This document shows, in pieces, positions 10,339 through 18,718 of a DNA stretch of 64,000 nt (its first letter is position 1; every line of letters begins with the position of its first letter). The DNA comes from G963668605 sp963793625 (GTDB taxonomy: Bacteria; Acidobacteriota; Terriglobia; Bryobacterales; Bryobacteraceae), in contig CAWCAT010000025.1 of NCBI GenBank assembly GCA_963793625.1, positions 1-64,000 on the forward strand. The letters are read 5' to 3'. The translations under genes were made by a program, and so were the position numbers. Below the pieces are notes generated by a model. The model ran no database searches and was not told the origin of the DNA. It was given only the letters and a program-made list of their open reading frames with translations.

Positions 10339-11031
10339 ATGAGACTTCTCGCTTTCTGCCTGTTTATGCTCCTGCGCCCAGCTTTCGGACAGGAGAAGTC
10401 CGGCCTGCCACGCTTGCCCTCCCCCCTGATTGACCACACGAAACCAAGCGTCTATTTGACGTACAAGAAGTCGGAGACGCTCACATCGAGGTATAGCAAA
10501 GAGCCTGTCAACCTGATATGGCTGGAACTGCGAAATAACACACGATGGCTAATTGGGCACGTGAGCGGGGGGGACGAGTTCGGCTCGGGTTGGTGTTACC
10601 AACTGAGGACGAATAATCGGTGCAGATACCCCGTAGGAGGCAATTGCGGCGACGTGGGCGGACCCGTGGAGATTGAACCCGGACAGAGCGTCTTGATCGC
10701 CGTGTCATCCTACGAACTCAACAGCCATCTCGAGATCGAGACAAAGTTCCGTTTTCCTTGGGAGAAAGTCGGAGATGTCGAACATTCGCTTCGGTTTGGC
10801 TACTCAAAGCTCCCTCTAGATGTTCGCAAGACTATCCCCTCAATAGAGGTGATGGCTGCTCTGCGGCCCTCGTGTTATCTGGAGAACGAGCCAACACCAG
10901 CGACAGTAGCGCTACGGCCAATCGTAAAGCTGCCTCTACCTGCGCCGCCAGCAATACTGGATTGGATGCTTTCACCGCCGACAGTCCCGGGGCCTCCGAC
11001 GAACGCCCCAACGAATCCTAAGAAGAAATAA
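10339..11031 (+). CDS. Secreted protein of unknown function
   Basis: From ATG 10339 the protein has a clear Sec signal peptide: MRLLAFCLFMLLRPAFG and cleavage before QEKS. The mature part is about 210 residues, with a beta-rich look, two cysteines close together (GWCYQL and NRCRYP), another in GGNCGD, and a proline-rich tail ending in NPKKK. The open frame continues upstream to 10030, but that part overlaps the kinase gene in another frame and has no coding character, so the signal-peptide ATG is preferred. I recognise no family. Its position after the kinase, with a 220-base gap, does not show a shared transcript. Confidence 0.6.
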   Translation: MRLLAFCLFMLLRPAFGQEKSGLPRLPSPLIDHTKPSVYLTYKKSETLTSRYSKEPVNLIWLELRNNTRWLIGHVSGGDEFGSGWCYQLRTNNRCRYPVGGNCGDVGGPVEIEPGQSVLIAVSSYELNSHLEIETKFRFPWEKVGDVEHSLRFGYSKLPLDVRKTIPSIEVMAALRPSCYLENEPTPATVALRPIVKLPLPAPPAILDWMLSPPTVPGPPTNAPTNPKKK

Positions 11032-11173
11032 TCGGATTCGCCACGACGGTCTTTCCAGGTCCCGCCAGTTTCCGGTAGCGCCGTTTTCCTGCCGTTATCG
11101 GAAGGAACGCCGTCTACCGCCCTTTCGCCCCAGCTTAGGCCGGAACTGGCGCGCTCACGCACTTGCGCGGCGC

Positions 11174-11638
11174 TCAGGGCATCGTAACGGTGTTGTCGTA
11201 CGTGCCGAGCCACGAGTAAGTAGTTGTCGTGGCATTTGGCTCAACCTTCCTCGGCGCGGCTCGGTAACAAAGACCCGAGTGTAGCCACTTGCCGTCCCTA
11301 TGTACAACCTCGACAACTCTTTCCTCGTCGAGGAAATCTGTAATCATGGCCATCACGGTGTGTACGGATCCCTCGATGTCTGTGCAGAGAAAAGGCCCTA
11401 TGTGCGTATGCCACCGATCGAAGCTGATGGTGATCTGCTCAGGGTCGGTGGTGAGCATCAGAAAACGCCCCGTGTGTTCCTGCGGTACGGCCAATTCGAC
11501 CGTAGCCCACCCGGAGCCGGGTGTCTCCACGATTCGCATGAACGGTTTCCACTCTGGAAACTGCTCAAGCAATTCCGCCACGAAGGCAGCGGACATTTCA
11601 TCGAGTTCTTGGGGCATTGGCTTCTCAATTCTCCCCAA
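11174..11638 (-). CDS. Hypothetical cytoplasmic protein
   Basis: This 154-residue protein has no signal peptide or membrane segment. It is acidic in its first half, with a likely helix (LDEMSAAFVAELLEQF), and then alternates strands and short helices, including ISFDRWHTHIGPF and a helix near VMAMITDFLDEERVVEVV. Similar mixed small proteins are sometimes immunity proteins, but no toxin gene is adjacent, so I make no functional call. A start at the second methionine (MPQELDE, 11614) is equally possible. It is convergent with the secreted protein at 10339-11031. Confidence 0.45.
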   Translation of the reverse strand: MGRIEKPMPQELDEMSAAFVAELLEQFPEWKPFMRIVETPGSGWATVELAVPQEHTGRFLMLTTDPEQITISFDRWHTHIGPFLCTDIEGSVHTVMAMITDFLDEERVVEVVHRDGKWLHSGLCYRAAPRKVEPNATTTTYSWLGTYDNTVTMP

Positions 11639-11916
11639 ATGGAAGGGCTAGTTCAACCAAGCAGCGCCTTGGCCATTGCCGCCGCGCTGCATTTTCGATC
11701 CGGCCAGTCAACCTGCTTGTTTCCGATAAGTGGTCGTAAAGTCCCGCTTACCGGACTTTGACCGAACAGGAGCCCGACGGGGTCAGGCACAACCAACCTA
11801 ATAATCAAATCGGGCCCCTAGCTGGATCATGCGATTGCCTGTTTATGGCGAATCCATACGAGTAGCTCCAACCGAAAGGCTACAATGGATGCATCTGAGA
11901 GCAGGCGGGTGCGTCG

Positions 11917-12750
11917 ATGAAAGCTCAACATCTCCGTCGAGGGGCGCCGGCGGTAGCCCTGTTTTTAATCGCGATGACCGGCGTGGCGCAGAGACTCGGG
12001 ATCCGCGAACGGAATGAGGGGCCGCGACCGTCGTTCCCGTCACATGCGGAGTTCCATTTTATCCGCATGGAATATACCGATTTGCCGCAATTCCACCGCG
12101 GTTGGGGATTCTCCTCTCGCGACGGGCGCGGCCAAGGCTGGTGGATCGTGGACTGGCCCGACGCCGAAGACCATTTCAGCGCAGGTGTTCAGCGCCTGAC
12201 CCGCATCGCGGTTGGGGAACCGCTCCACATGCGGATCACCGACGACCGAATCTTTAACTACCCCTGGGTCTATGCGACTCAAACAGGCTGGTGGGACCTC
12301 AGCGACAAGGAAGCCGCCCGCCTGCGCGAATATCTGCTTCGGGGCGGCTTCCTGGTTGTGGACGACTTCTGGGGTCCGGAACAGTGGGAGATTTTTCGCA
12401 GGACCATGGAGCGTGTGCTGCCCGGACAACCGATTCTTGACCTGCGGGACACCGACTCCGTGATGCACGTCATGTACGACATTCAGAAAAAGGACCGCAC
12501 GTTCATTCCCGGCACGCGCCACCTGCGTCGAGGGCCGGACGGGCATATCACGGTGCGGCAACCGGAAGGTACAGAGCCGGCCTGGCGCGCGCTCTACGAC
12601 GATCAGAACCGGATGGTCGTGGCAGTGAACTTCAATACGGACGTTGGGGATGCCTGGGAATACGCAGACGCTCCGGAATACCCCGAGGCCATGACCTCGC
12701 TCGCTTACCGCTACGGCATCAACTACTTGATCTACGCAATGACGCACTGA
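11917..12750 (+). CDS. DUF4159-domain exported protein
   Basis: The 277-residue product begins with a basic stretch and a hydrophobic segment (APAVALFLIAMTGVAQ), consistent with a signal peptide. The rest matches the DUF4159 pattern: FHFIRMEY near residue 48, WWIVDWPDAE, a block with RLTRI, DDRIFNYPWVYAT, then a strand-turn-strand LLRGGFLVVDDFWG, and a C-terminal IFNFN-like V-A-V-N-F-N-T-D. DUF4159 has a glutamine-amidotransferase-like fold and is common in Acidobacteria and Planctomycetes, often next to MoxR ATPase/von Willebrand genes. No such genes are adjacent here. Its function is unknown. Confidence 0.8.
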   Translation: MKAQHLRRGAPAVALFLIAMTGVAQRLGIRERNEGPRPSFPSHAEFHFIRMEYTDLPQFHRGWGFSSRDGRGQGWWIVDWPDAEDHFSAGVQRLTRIAVGEPLHMRITDDRIFNYPWVYATQTGWWDLSDKEAARLREYLLRGGFLVVDDFWGPEQWEIFRRTMERVLPGQPILDLRDTDSVMHVMYDIQKKDRTFIPGTRHLRRGPDGHITVRQPEGTEPAWRALYDDQNRMVVAVNFNTDVGDAWEYADAPEYPEAMTSLAYRYGINYLIYAMTH

Positions 12751-12774
12751 GCACGGGCTCATGGAAATCCAGCG

Positions 12775-13605
12775 CTAATCGCGCGCTTCGCCGTCTAGTA
12801 CCCGGTACACCTCGCGCTTCGGTTTGCCTGTACGCCGGGCGACAGCCTTAATCGCATCCATGCGGCTCATGCCTTCGGCCAGATACTCAGCGAAGGCATC
12901 CTCCAGCGAGATGTCCTCATCTACCGTCGCCTCTGCCTTTCCGATCAGTAACACCATTTCGCCTTTGATCGCCGGGCGCTCGGCAAGCTGTTGGCGGATG
13001 GAGGCAGCGGTCCCGCGCAGAAATTCCTCGTGAAGTTTGGTCAGTTCGCGACCCACAACGATTGGACGGGTACCCATTACGGCAGTCACGTCATCGAGCG
13101 CCTCCAGAATGCGATGAGGGGTCTCGAAGAATATCAGCGTTGCAGGCAAATCTTTCCACTGGTCGAGTACCTTGCAGCGTTTCCCGGTCTTAGGCGGCAG
13201 GAATCCGCCGAAATGAAATGAATCCGTCGATAGACCGGATCCGGCCAGGGCGCATAGTAGCGACGACGCGCCAGGGATGGGCACTACTGGAATGTTCTGT
13301 TCAATGGCCAGGCATACCAGCCGGTAACCGGGGTCCTCGATCAGAGGGGTACCTGCGTCCGATACCAAGGCAACGCTTTCGCCGTGCAGCACACGCTCGA
13401 TGATCTCTTCGGACCGGCTGGCCTCGTTGTGGTCGTGATAGCTGATCGTGGCGCGCTGTATGCCGAAGTGATCCAGCAACTTACGAGTTTGCCGGGTGTC
13501 CTCGCACGCAATCAGGTTCACTTCTTTCAGGATCCGAAGGGCGCGGAGCGTGATATCTTCCAGGTTTCCGATCGGGGTTGCTACCAAATATAGAGTTCCG
13601 CTCAC
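12775..13605 (-). CDS. rsmI: 16S rRNA (cytidine(1402)-2'-O)-methyltransferase RsmI
   Basis: The enzyme methylates the ribose of C1402 in the decoding centre of 16S rRNA using S-adenosylmethionine. From GTG 13605 the protein starts SGTLYLVATPIGNLEDITLRA, the typical N-terminus of this tetrapyrrole-methylase fold. Further family motifs are CEDTRQTRKLLDHFGI, then SYHDHNE, ALVSDAGTPLIEDPGYRLV and IPIPGASSLLCALAGSGL-like residues, followed by FFETPHR. The C-terminal HTH-like extension with GKPKREVYRVL is present. At 276 residues it has normal length. The frame is open upstream to 14223, but those 200 codons overlap another gene and lack family similarity, so the GTG start is chosen. It is divergent from the MPN-like gene at 13705. 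Confidence 0.93.
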   Translation of the reverse strand: MSGTLYLVATPIGNLEDITLRALRILKEVNLIACEDTRQTRKLLDHFGIQRATISYHDHNEASRSEEIIERVLHGESVALVSDAGTPLIEDPGYRLVCLAIEQNIPVVPIPGASSLLCALAGSGLSTDSFHFGGFLPPKTGKRCKVLDQWKDLPATLIFFETPHRILEALDDVTAVMGTRPIVVGRELTKLHEEFLRGTAASIRQQLAERPAIKGEMVLLIGKAEATVDEDISLEDAFAEYLAEGMSRMDAIKAVARRTGKPKREVYRVLDGEARD

Positions 13606-13704
13606 TTCTACATTGTAGTTTTCCCCAGGCTCGCGCCGATAGATAGGCTTGAGTCTAGTCCTGTTACGGACTACCATAACTAATCGGATGAACATCAATG
13701 GGGG

Positions 13705-14877
13705 ATGGTCAGACTGCATCTCGAACCACCAGCAGAGGCCGCCGGATTTTATTCCTGGGAAGCGCCGGACAAGAATGTCACGATTCAACTGAGCTATGAC
13801 ATGGTGGACCGCCTCTCCATCGAGGTCATGCGCGGATTTGGAGCCGTGCCAAGGCGTGGCGCTGAAGTCGGTGGGGTCCTGCTCGGAACCGCTGTTTTGT
13901 CGGATCGCCTGCTGGTGCGGGTGGATGATTTCGAACCTGTGCCCTGCAGCTACCGCCGCGGTCCTTCCTATCTGCTCTCGCAGGAAGAGCAGGAGCAATT
14001 CGCGGAAACAGTGGCTCGTTACCAGCCAATTCCGGAGCGAACGATGTATGCGGTTGGGTTCTACCGCAGCCACACCAGGGAAGGTCTTGGGCTCTCGCCC
14101 GAGGATCTGGACATGTTCGCGCGGCACTTTCAGAATCCGACCGATATTGCGCTGCTGGTAAAACCGTTTGCGACCCGCGTGAGCATGGCTGGGCTGTTTT
14201 TTCGCGAGAACGGACGCATTCACGGCGAGTCATCTTATCTCGAGTTTCCCTTCCGCCGCAAGGAACTGGGCGGCGGGTCCGTGCGCAACGAGCGCAGCAG
14301 GATGGATATGCAAAGTATCGAAGAGCAGGAAGAACAACAGGAGACGCCTGTGCAATTCTCAGAATCGGCGGCAGCAATTGCGCCGCTGGCAGCAGCTGTT
14401 TCAAATCCACCGGAAACCGAGCGGGACTCGAACTCGACTCTGCTTACCCCGCCCAAGCTCAAGCGCGGGAACGTGTGGATCCCGCTCTCGTTTATTTTTC
14501 TGATTCTCGGCGTGCTGCTCGGCTTCCAATCCGCACTCAGCACAAAGAGTGGCCAGCCGGTCGCCTCCACAGAGGACCCGTACCTGCTGGATCTGACGGC
14601 AAAGAAGGAAGGCGACACTCTGCACGTTCGTTGGAGTGGGAAAGCCCCCATTCTCAAGAAGGCCCGTCGGGCCGCCATTACTATTTCCGATGGTGATTAC
14701 AACAGCACCGTGAATCTGGATGCTACAGACCTGCAGGCCGGAAATCTGTTCTATCGAAATCTCACCGGGGTTGTAAAATTCCGCTTCGAGGTATTTGCGA
14801 GCGATCGAACCAGCTTGAACGAAACTCTCGAATATCACGCGGAACCTACGACAACGCCCGCGCCCGCGAAGAAATAA
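13705..14877 (+). CDS. MPN/JAB-like domain membrane protein with degenerate metal site
   Basis: The first 190 residues resemble an MPN (JAB1/Mov34) fold. AEVGGVLLGTAV corresponds to the strand that carries the family's glutamate, and AVGFYRSHTREGLGLSPEDLDMF corresponds to the JAMM H-x-H...S...D signature. Here only one histidine of the H-x-H pair remains, while S and D are kept, so zinc hydrolysis is doubtful. After a glutamate/glutamine-rich linker (residues about 205-245) there is one transmembrane helix (IPLSFIFLILGVLLGFQSAL, about 255-275), followed by a small domain of about 110 residues that looks like a beta sandwich. The arrangement places the MPN-like part in the cytoplasm and the C-terminus outside. 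It is convergent with the AAA ATPase gene at 14878, which abuts its stop codon. Partner and role are unknown. Confidence 0.6.
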   Translation: MVRLHLEPPAEAAGFYSWEAPDKNVTIQLSYDMVDRLSIEVMRGFGAVPRRGAEVGGVLLGTAVLSDRLLVRVDDFEPVPCSYRRGPSYLLSQEEQEQFAETVARYQPIPERTMYAVGFYRSHTREGLGLSPEDLDMFARHFQNPTDIALLVKPFATRVSMAGLFFRENGRIHGESSYLEFPFRRKELGGGSVRNERSRMDMQSIEEQEEQQETPVQFSESAAAIAPLAAAVSNPPETERDSNSTLLTPPKLKRGNVWIPLSFIFLILGVLLGFQSALSTKSGQPVASTEDPYLLDLTAKKEGDTLHVRWSGKAPILKKARRAAITISDGDYNSTVNLDATDLQAGNLFYRNLTGVVKFRFEVFASDRTSLNETLEYHAEPTTTPAPAKK

Positions 14878-15960
14878 TCAGGCGACACGAAGGCGGCCGG
14901 AAAGAGCATGAATTCCGTCCGCCTTCACAACACGTAAGCGTAGCCTCTCACCCGAGCGGTGCTTTTCCGCGCTCAACATGTATCCCGCTGGAATTCCAGC
15001 ATCCGCGATCAGCATTGAGATTTGCTGCGTGAGATGCCGGAACATCGTACGCTTCAATTCCCTGGCGCCGTATTCCGCGCTGCTACCCGTTTCCAGCAGA
15101 AAGCGAAAAGCCGAAGGCCGCACTTCAATCCGGAACTTGCGCGACATCAGCCGGGCATCGATATGATGCTGGAGGTCCGCGATCTGGCGCTGCAGGATTC
15201 CCTTTAGCGACTCCTTCGATAGCGGCCGAAAGCTCATGCAGGCGTCGATGCGGTTCACAAATTCCGGTGGGAAGTGCTTACGCATGGCAGTCATCGAGAT
15301 CTGTTCCAGTTTCTTTGGCGATGAGGCCTGACGATCGTGCATCGCCGCATTCAGGCCGAAGGTCGGCCGCAATTCACGCTCAATTCCGCGCGCGCCCAGA
15401 TTGCTTGTGAAGAAGATCATGCTGCGCTCGAAATTCACGCCGGTGTTGTCGCCGAGCTTCAGCGTGCCCTTATCGAGCACACCCAGCAGCAGACGCGTCA
15501 GCGAAGGCGCCGCTTTCTCGATCTCGTCAAATAGCACGATCGACAGATTGGATCGCTCGCTGGTGACAGCTGCGAGCTTGGCCTGGCTGAGCATCGGGTG
15601 CGTCTCGCGGTGTCCAAGGTATCCGGGCGGCGCGCCGATCAACTTCGCCACTTCATGGTCCATCTGGAATTCACCGCAGTTGATCTTCAACACGTTGCGT
15701 TCGCTGCCGTGCAGAACTTCAGCCAGTGCTTCGACTGTCTTGGTCTTGCCCGTCCCGGTCGGCCCCAGAAGCAGAAAGACGCCCGCCGGTCTTCCCTCGG
15801 GCGAGATCCCCGCACGGAACGTGTCAACGTACGGGACGATTCTTTCGATCGCATGCGTCTGACCTATGACTCGTCGGGACAACTCGTCCTGTAAGCGGAC
15901 TCTACCGCGAGTGGCTCCCGTATTCCGGGAACGGATCGAAACTGCGCTGCGTGCTTCCAT
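14878..15960 (-). CDS. Solo ClpB/ClpA-type AAA+ ATPase
   Basis: This 360-residue protein is a single AAA+ module like the second ATPase domain of ClpA/ClpB. It shows RRVIGQTHAIERI, Walker A GPTGTGKTKT (near residue 68), the pore-loop region GAPPGYLGH, Walker B IVLFDEIEKA, sensor 1 FFTSNLGARGIE, the arginine-finger block PPEFVNRIDACMSFRPL, and the sensor 2 motif EYGARELKR in the C-terminal small domain. There is no N-domain, first ATPase ring or ClpP-contact loop that I can see. Single-module relatives work as unfoldases or remodelling factors with dedicated partners. It ends directly against the stop of the MPN-like membrane protein, which is convergent. Confidence 0.85.
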   Translation of the reverse strand: MEARSAVSIRSRNTGATRGRVRLQDELSRRVIGQTHAIERIVPYVDTFRAGISPEGRPAGVFLLLGPTGTGKTKTVEALAEVLHGSERNVLKINCGEFQMDHEVAKLIGAPPGYLGHRETHPMLSQAKLAAVTSERSNLSIVLFDEIEKAAPSLTRLLLGVLDKGTLKLGDNTGVNFERSMIFFTSNLGARGIERELRPTFGLNAAMHDRQASSPKKLEQISMTAMRKHFPPEFVNRIDACMSFRPLSKESLKGILQRQIADLQHHIDARLMSRKFRIEVRPSAFRFLLETGSSAEYGARELKRTMFRHLTQQISMLIADAGIPAGYMLSAEKHRSGERLRLRVVKADGIHALSGRLRVA

Positions 15961-16039
15961 GGGGCCGACCTCCTCTGTCGAACGGCCTCAATATAGCAGG
16001 TCGCTTCCAAATTTCGGCTCGCAGAAGGTGCGTTTCAGG

Positions 16040-17185
16040 CTAGTTTTGTGAGATTTTTTCGGAATTATATCTACTGAAGAATGAGAGAATTGCGTCTGAA
16101 ATCCGACCGCTGGCGCGGCCATCACCGTAAGGATTGTGAACGCGTGCCATGGCCTCGTACAGTTCAGCCGAATCCAGCAGTCTTTCGGCTTCTGCGACGA
16201 TTTTCGCGCGGTCGGTTCCTACCAGCCTTACGGTGCCCGCTTCCACCGCTTCTGGCCGCTCCGTAGTCTCGCGCATTACCAGAATCGGCTTGCCGAGCGA
16301 GGGGCCTTCTTCCTGCACACCGCCGGAATCGGTAATCAACAGATGGGCGCGGCGCATCAGATCGACGAACGGCACATAGCTCAAGGGCTGAATCAGCAGT
16401 ACGTTGCTTCGACCGCGCAGGATCCGGTCAACTGGTCCCTGCACATTCGGATTCGGGTGAACCGGATAGACCAGTTGCACGTCAGGTCTTTCGGCGATTT
16501 CAGCAAGCGCCTGGCAGATGCGCTCAAATCCATCTCCGAAACTCTCGCGACGGTGCGCTGTAACCAGTACGAGCTTCTTCGATGGATCGAGTTGTGGAAG
16601 GTCGATACCCTGCAGCTTGCCCTGCTCCAGCCGCTCTTTAACGTACAGCACCGCATCGATGCCGGAGTTGCCGGTGACGGTGATGTTCGTAGGATCTACG
16701 CCTTCGCGGATGAGATTGTCTGCCGCCCACTGCGTCGCTGCGAAGTGCTGCGCTGTGAGCTGTGAGGTCAGCAGGCGATTCATCTCTTCAGGAAATGGAT
16801 GACGGATGTTCCAGGTGCGCAACCCTGCCTCTATATGCCCAACGGGTATGCCGGCATAGAACGCGGCCAGCGCTCCGCAGAATGTAGTCGTTGTGTCGCC
16901 TTGCACCAGAACCATGTCCGGTTGCTCGCGGGCAAGCACTGGCTCCAGCCCCGCTATGATGCGCGACGTCGATTGGAACAAGGTCTGGCCCGGCGACATC
17001 AGGTCCAGATCATGATCGGGAACGACGCCGAAGACGTCCAGCACCTGGTCCAACATCTCGCGGTGCTGTGCGGTCACGCAAACGCGCGTCTGAAATTGCT
17101 CCGCCAATCCGCGTAGATGCAGATATACGGGGCAAAGCTTGATAGCTTCGGGGCGGGTTCCGAAAATGAAAAGAATCTTGCGCAT
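16040..17185 (-). CDS. wecB: UDP-N-acetylglucosamine 2-epimerase (non-hydrolysing)
   Basis: The enzyme interconverts UDP-GlcNAc and UDP-ManNAc, feeding surface-polysaccharide synthesis. From ATG 17185 the protein reads MRKILFIFGTRPEAIK, followed by VQGDTTTTFCGALAAFYAGI, GHIEAGLRTWN, VTGNSGIDAVLYV, TAHRRESFGDG, YPVHPNPNVQ and the nucleotide-binding block ITDSGGVQEEGPSLGKPILVMRETTERPE. All are hallmarks of the non-hydrolysing epimerase. A GTG lies one codon upstream, but the ATG gives the standard N-terminus. No clear ribosome-binding site is visible; a hairpin occupies the bases just before the start. It lies 34 bases behind infA on the same strand and may be read through from it. Confidence 0.92.
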   Translation of the reverse strand: MRKILFIFGTRPEAIKLCPVYLHLRGLAEQFQTRVCVTAQHREMLDQVLDVFGVVPDHDLDLMSPGQTLFQSTSRIIAGLEPVLAREQPDMVLVQGDTTTTFCGALAAFYAGIPVGHIEAGLRTWNIRHPFPEEMNRLLTSQLTAQHFAATQWAADNLIREGVDPTNITVTGNSGIDAVLYVKERLEQGKLQGIDLPQLDPSKKLVLVTAHRRESFGDGFERICQALAEIAERPDVQLVYPVHPNPNVQGPVDRILRGRSNVLLIQPLSYVPFVDLMRRAHLLITDSGGVQEEGPSLGKPILVMRETTERPEAVEAGTVRLVGTDRAKIVAEAERLLDSAELYEAMARVHNPYGDGRASGRISDAILSFFSRYNSEKISQN

Positions 17186-17202
17186 CACCAGTATTGCTGG
17201 TG
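17186..17202 (-). promoter_or_regulatory. Hairpin abutting the wecB start codon
   Basis: The bases cacc-ag, then a five-base loop, then ctggtg form a perfect six-base-pair inverted repeat directly before the wecB ATG on the minus strand. No Shine-Dalgarno sequence is seen between it and infA. It lacks a T tract, so it is not an ordinary terminator. It could hold back ribosome entry or mark a processing site; this is inference. Confidence 0.35.
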
Positions 17203-17219
17203 AAACCAGTGGGGGAGGA

Positions 17220-17438
17220 CTACTTGTGCCGGTAGGTAATCCGGCCTTTCGTCAAATCGTAAGGGGATAACTCCAGAGTCACCCGGTCGCCTGCGAGAAC
17301 ACGGATGCGGTTGCGGCGTAGCTTGCCGGCGAGGTGCGCGAGCACCATCCGCTCCTGGTCGAGTTGGACGCTGAACACGCCGCTCGGAAATTTCTCGATG
17401 ACGGTTCCGGTTACTTCAATACTGTCTTCCTTGCTCAT
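17220..17438 (-). CDS. infA: Translation initiation factor IF-1
   Basis: The 72-residue product is a complete IF-1, which binds the ribosomal A site during initiation together with IF-2 and IF-3. It begins MSKEDSIEVTGTVIEKFPSG and ends YDLTKGRITYRHK; the OB-fold core includes LAHLAGKLRRNRIRVLAGDRVTLELSPYD in family order. The start is fixed by a strong AGGAGG ribosome-binding site six bases upstream of the ATG. It is not in the ribosomal-protein cluster that often holds infA; here it stands alone before wecB. Confidence 0.95.
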   Translation of the reverse strand: MSKEDSIEVTGTVIEKFPSGVFSVQLDQERMVLAHLAGKLRRNRIRVLAGDRVTLELSPYDLTKGRITYRHK

Positions 17439-17493
17439 TCGCCTCCTAAGTAGTAGTGTTTGAACCCTCTTCTGAGCAGAAGAAGGCAGTCTC

Positions 17494-17499
17494 ATTATA
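17494..17499 (-). promoter_or_regulatory. Likely -10 element of the infA promoter
   Basis: On the minus strand the bases read TATAAT, a perfect -10 hexamer, placed about 56 bases before the infA ATG. No good -35 hexamer lies at the usual 16-18 base spacing. The context cgctataatgag is still convincing as a start region for the short infA leader. Confidence 0.5.
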
Positions 17500-17690
17500 G
17501 CGCGAAGCACGACGTGCAAATCCTGCACCAACTGAAAACCGAAGATTCTCGCGGATCAGCACGTGTTGCACGTCGAGACGCGAAACTATTACTGGAACAT
17601 TGTGGGGCCTCACACTCCACTGCGGAGCGTGTCCATGCGTAGATGGCCTGGATGCTGCGGGCCACGCTCGGGCACTAAACTACCAGATCA

Positions 17691-18662
17691 TCAGCCTGCG
17701 AATTTGTCCGTCGCTGCGACCAGGGCGCGAGTGTTCGGCGGGTCGAAAGCGCTGTGTCCGCTGTCGGGCGTGATGATGAGGTCGGCTTCGGGCCACGCAC
17801 GGTGGAGCGCCCACGCGCTTTCCATGGGGCAGACGACGTCGTAGCGCCCTTGCACGATAACTCCGGGGATTTGGCGGATGCGCGAGACGTTGTTCAGCAA
17901 CTGGTTGTCTGTTTCGAAGAAACCCTTGTTGAAAAAGTAGTGGACTTCAATTCTCGCGAACGCGAGGGCGAACTCATCCTCTTCGTAGTGGCCGGCGAAA
18001 GCGGGGTCTGGCAGGAGTTTAGAGGTGACGCCCTCCCATCCGCTCCAGATCTTCGCAGCAGCGAGTCGCACTTCTGGATCATCGCTGGTAAGGCGGCGGT
18101 AGTAGGCGGAAAGCAGATCGCCCCGCTCGGCCTCAGGGATGTGGGCGACGTACGGCTCCCACGCGTCGGGATAGAGGACCGACGCGCCCCGCTGATAGAA
18201 CCAGTCGATTTCCTGCTTGCGGAGCAGGAAGATGCCGCGGAGTACAAGTTCGGTGACTCGATCGGGATGAGTTTGGGAATAGGCGAGGGCGAGTGTGGAG
18301 CCCCAGGATCCGCCGAACACCTGCCAGCGCTCAATTCCGAGGTGCTCGCGAATTTTCTCGATGTCGGAAACGAGGTCCCAGGTGGTGTTGGCTTCGAGAG
18401 ACGCGAATGGCGTGCTCTTGCCGCAGCCGCGCTGATCGAAGTTCACGATGCGGTACTTCTCGGGGTGGAAAAAGCGTCGCTGTTTGGGATCGGAGCCACC
18501 GCCGGGACCGCCGTGCAGGAAGATCACCGGCTTTCCGGATGGGTTGCCGCTTTCCTCGAAGTAGATCTCGTGGACGGGAGAAACCTGAAGCCGGCCAGTG
18601 TTGAAGGGCTCAATCGGCGGATAGAGCCAGCTGACGGGATCCTTCATGGGGTGGTTGGCCAT
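17691..18662 (-). CDS. pip: Proline iminopeptidase
   Basis: This alpha/beta hydrolase of the S33 family removes N-terminal proline from peptides. The 323-residue protein shows VIFLHGGPGGGSDPKQ (oxyanion-hole region), the conserved FDQRGCGKSTP block, the nucleophile elbow VFGGSWGSTLALAYSQTHP with its catalytic serine, a RYDVVCP loop carrying the acid region, and the catalytic histidine in PDSGHSAFDP. Cap-domain motifs ELVLRGIFLLRKQEIDWFYQRGA are also typical. There is no signal peptide, so it is cytoplasmic. It stands alone on the minus strand with no obvious operon partner; the DUF362 gene upstream on the same strand is 57 bases away. Confidence 0.93.
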   Translation of the reverse strand: MANHPMKDPVSWLYPPIEPFNTGRLQVSPVHEIYFEESGNPSGKPVIFLHGGPGGGSDPKQRRFFHPEKYRIVNFDQRGCGKSTPFASLEANTTWDLVSDIEKIREHLGIERWQVFGGSWGSTLALAYSQTHPDRVTELVLRGIFLLRKQEIDWFYQRGASVLYPDAWEPYVAHIPEAERGDLLSAYYRRLTSDDPEVRLAAAKIWSGWEGVTSKLLPDPAFAGHYEEDEFALAFARIEVHYFFNKGFFETDNQLLNNVSRIRQIPGVIVQGRYDVVCPMESAWALHRAWPEADLIITPDSGHSAFDPPNTRALVAATDKFAG

Positions 18663-18718
18663 GATGGGCAGTATAGCGTGGCTGGGGCGGCTCCGGCCGC
18701 CCCATTATGTAAACTGAT

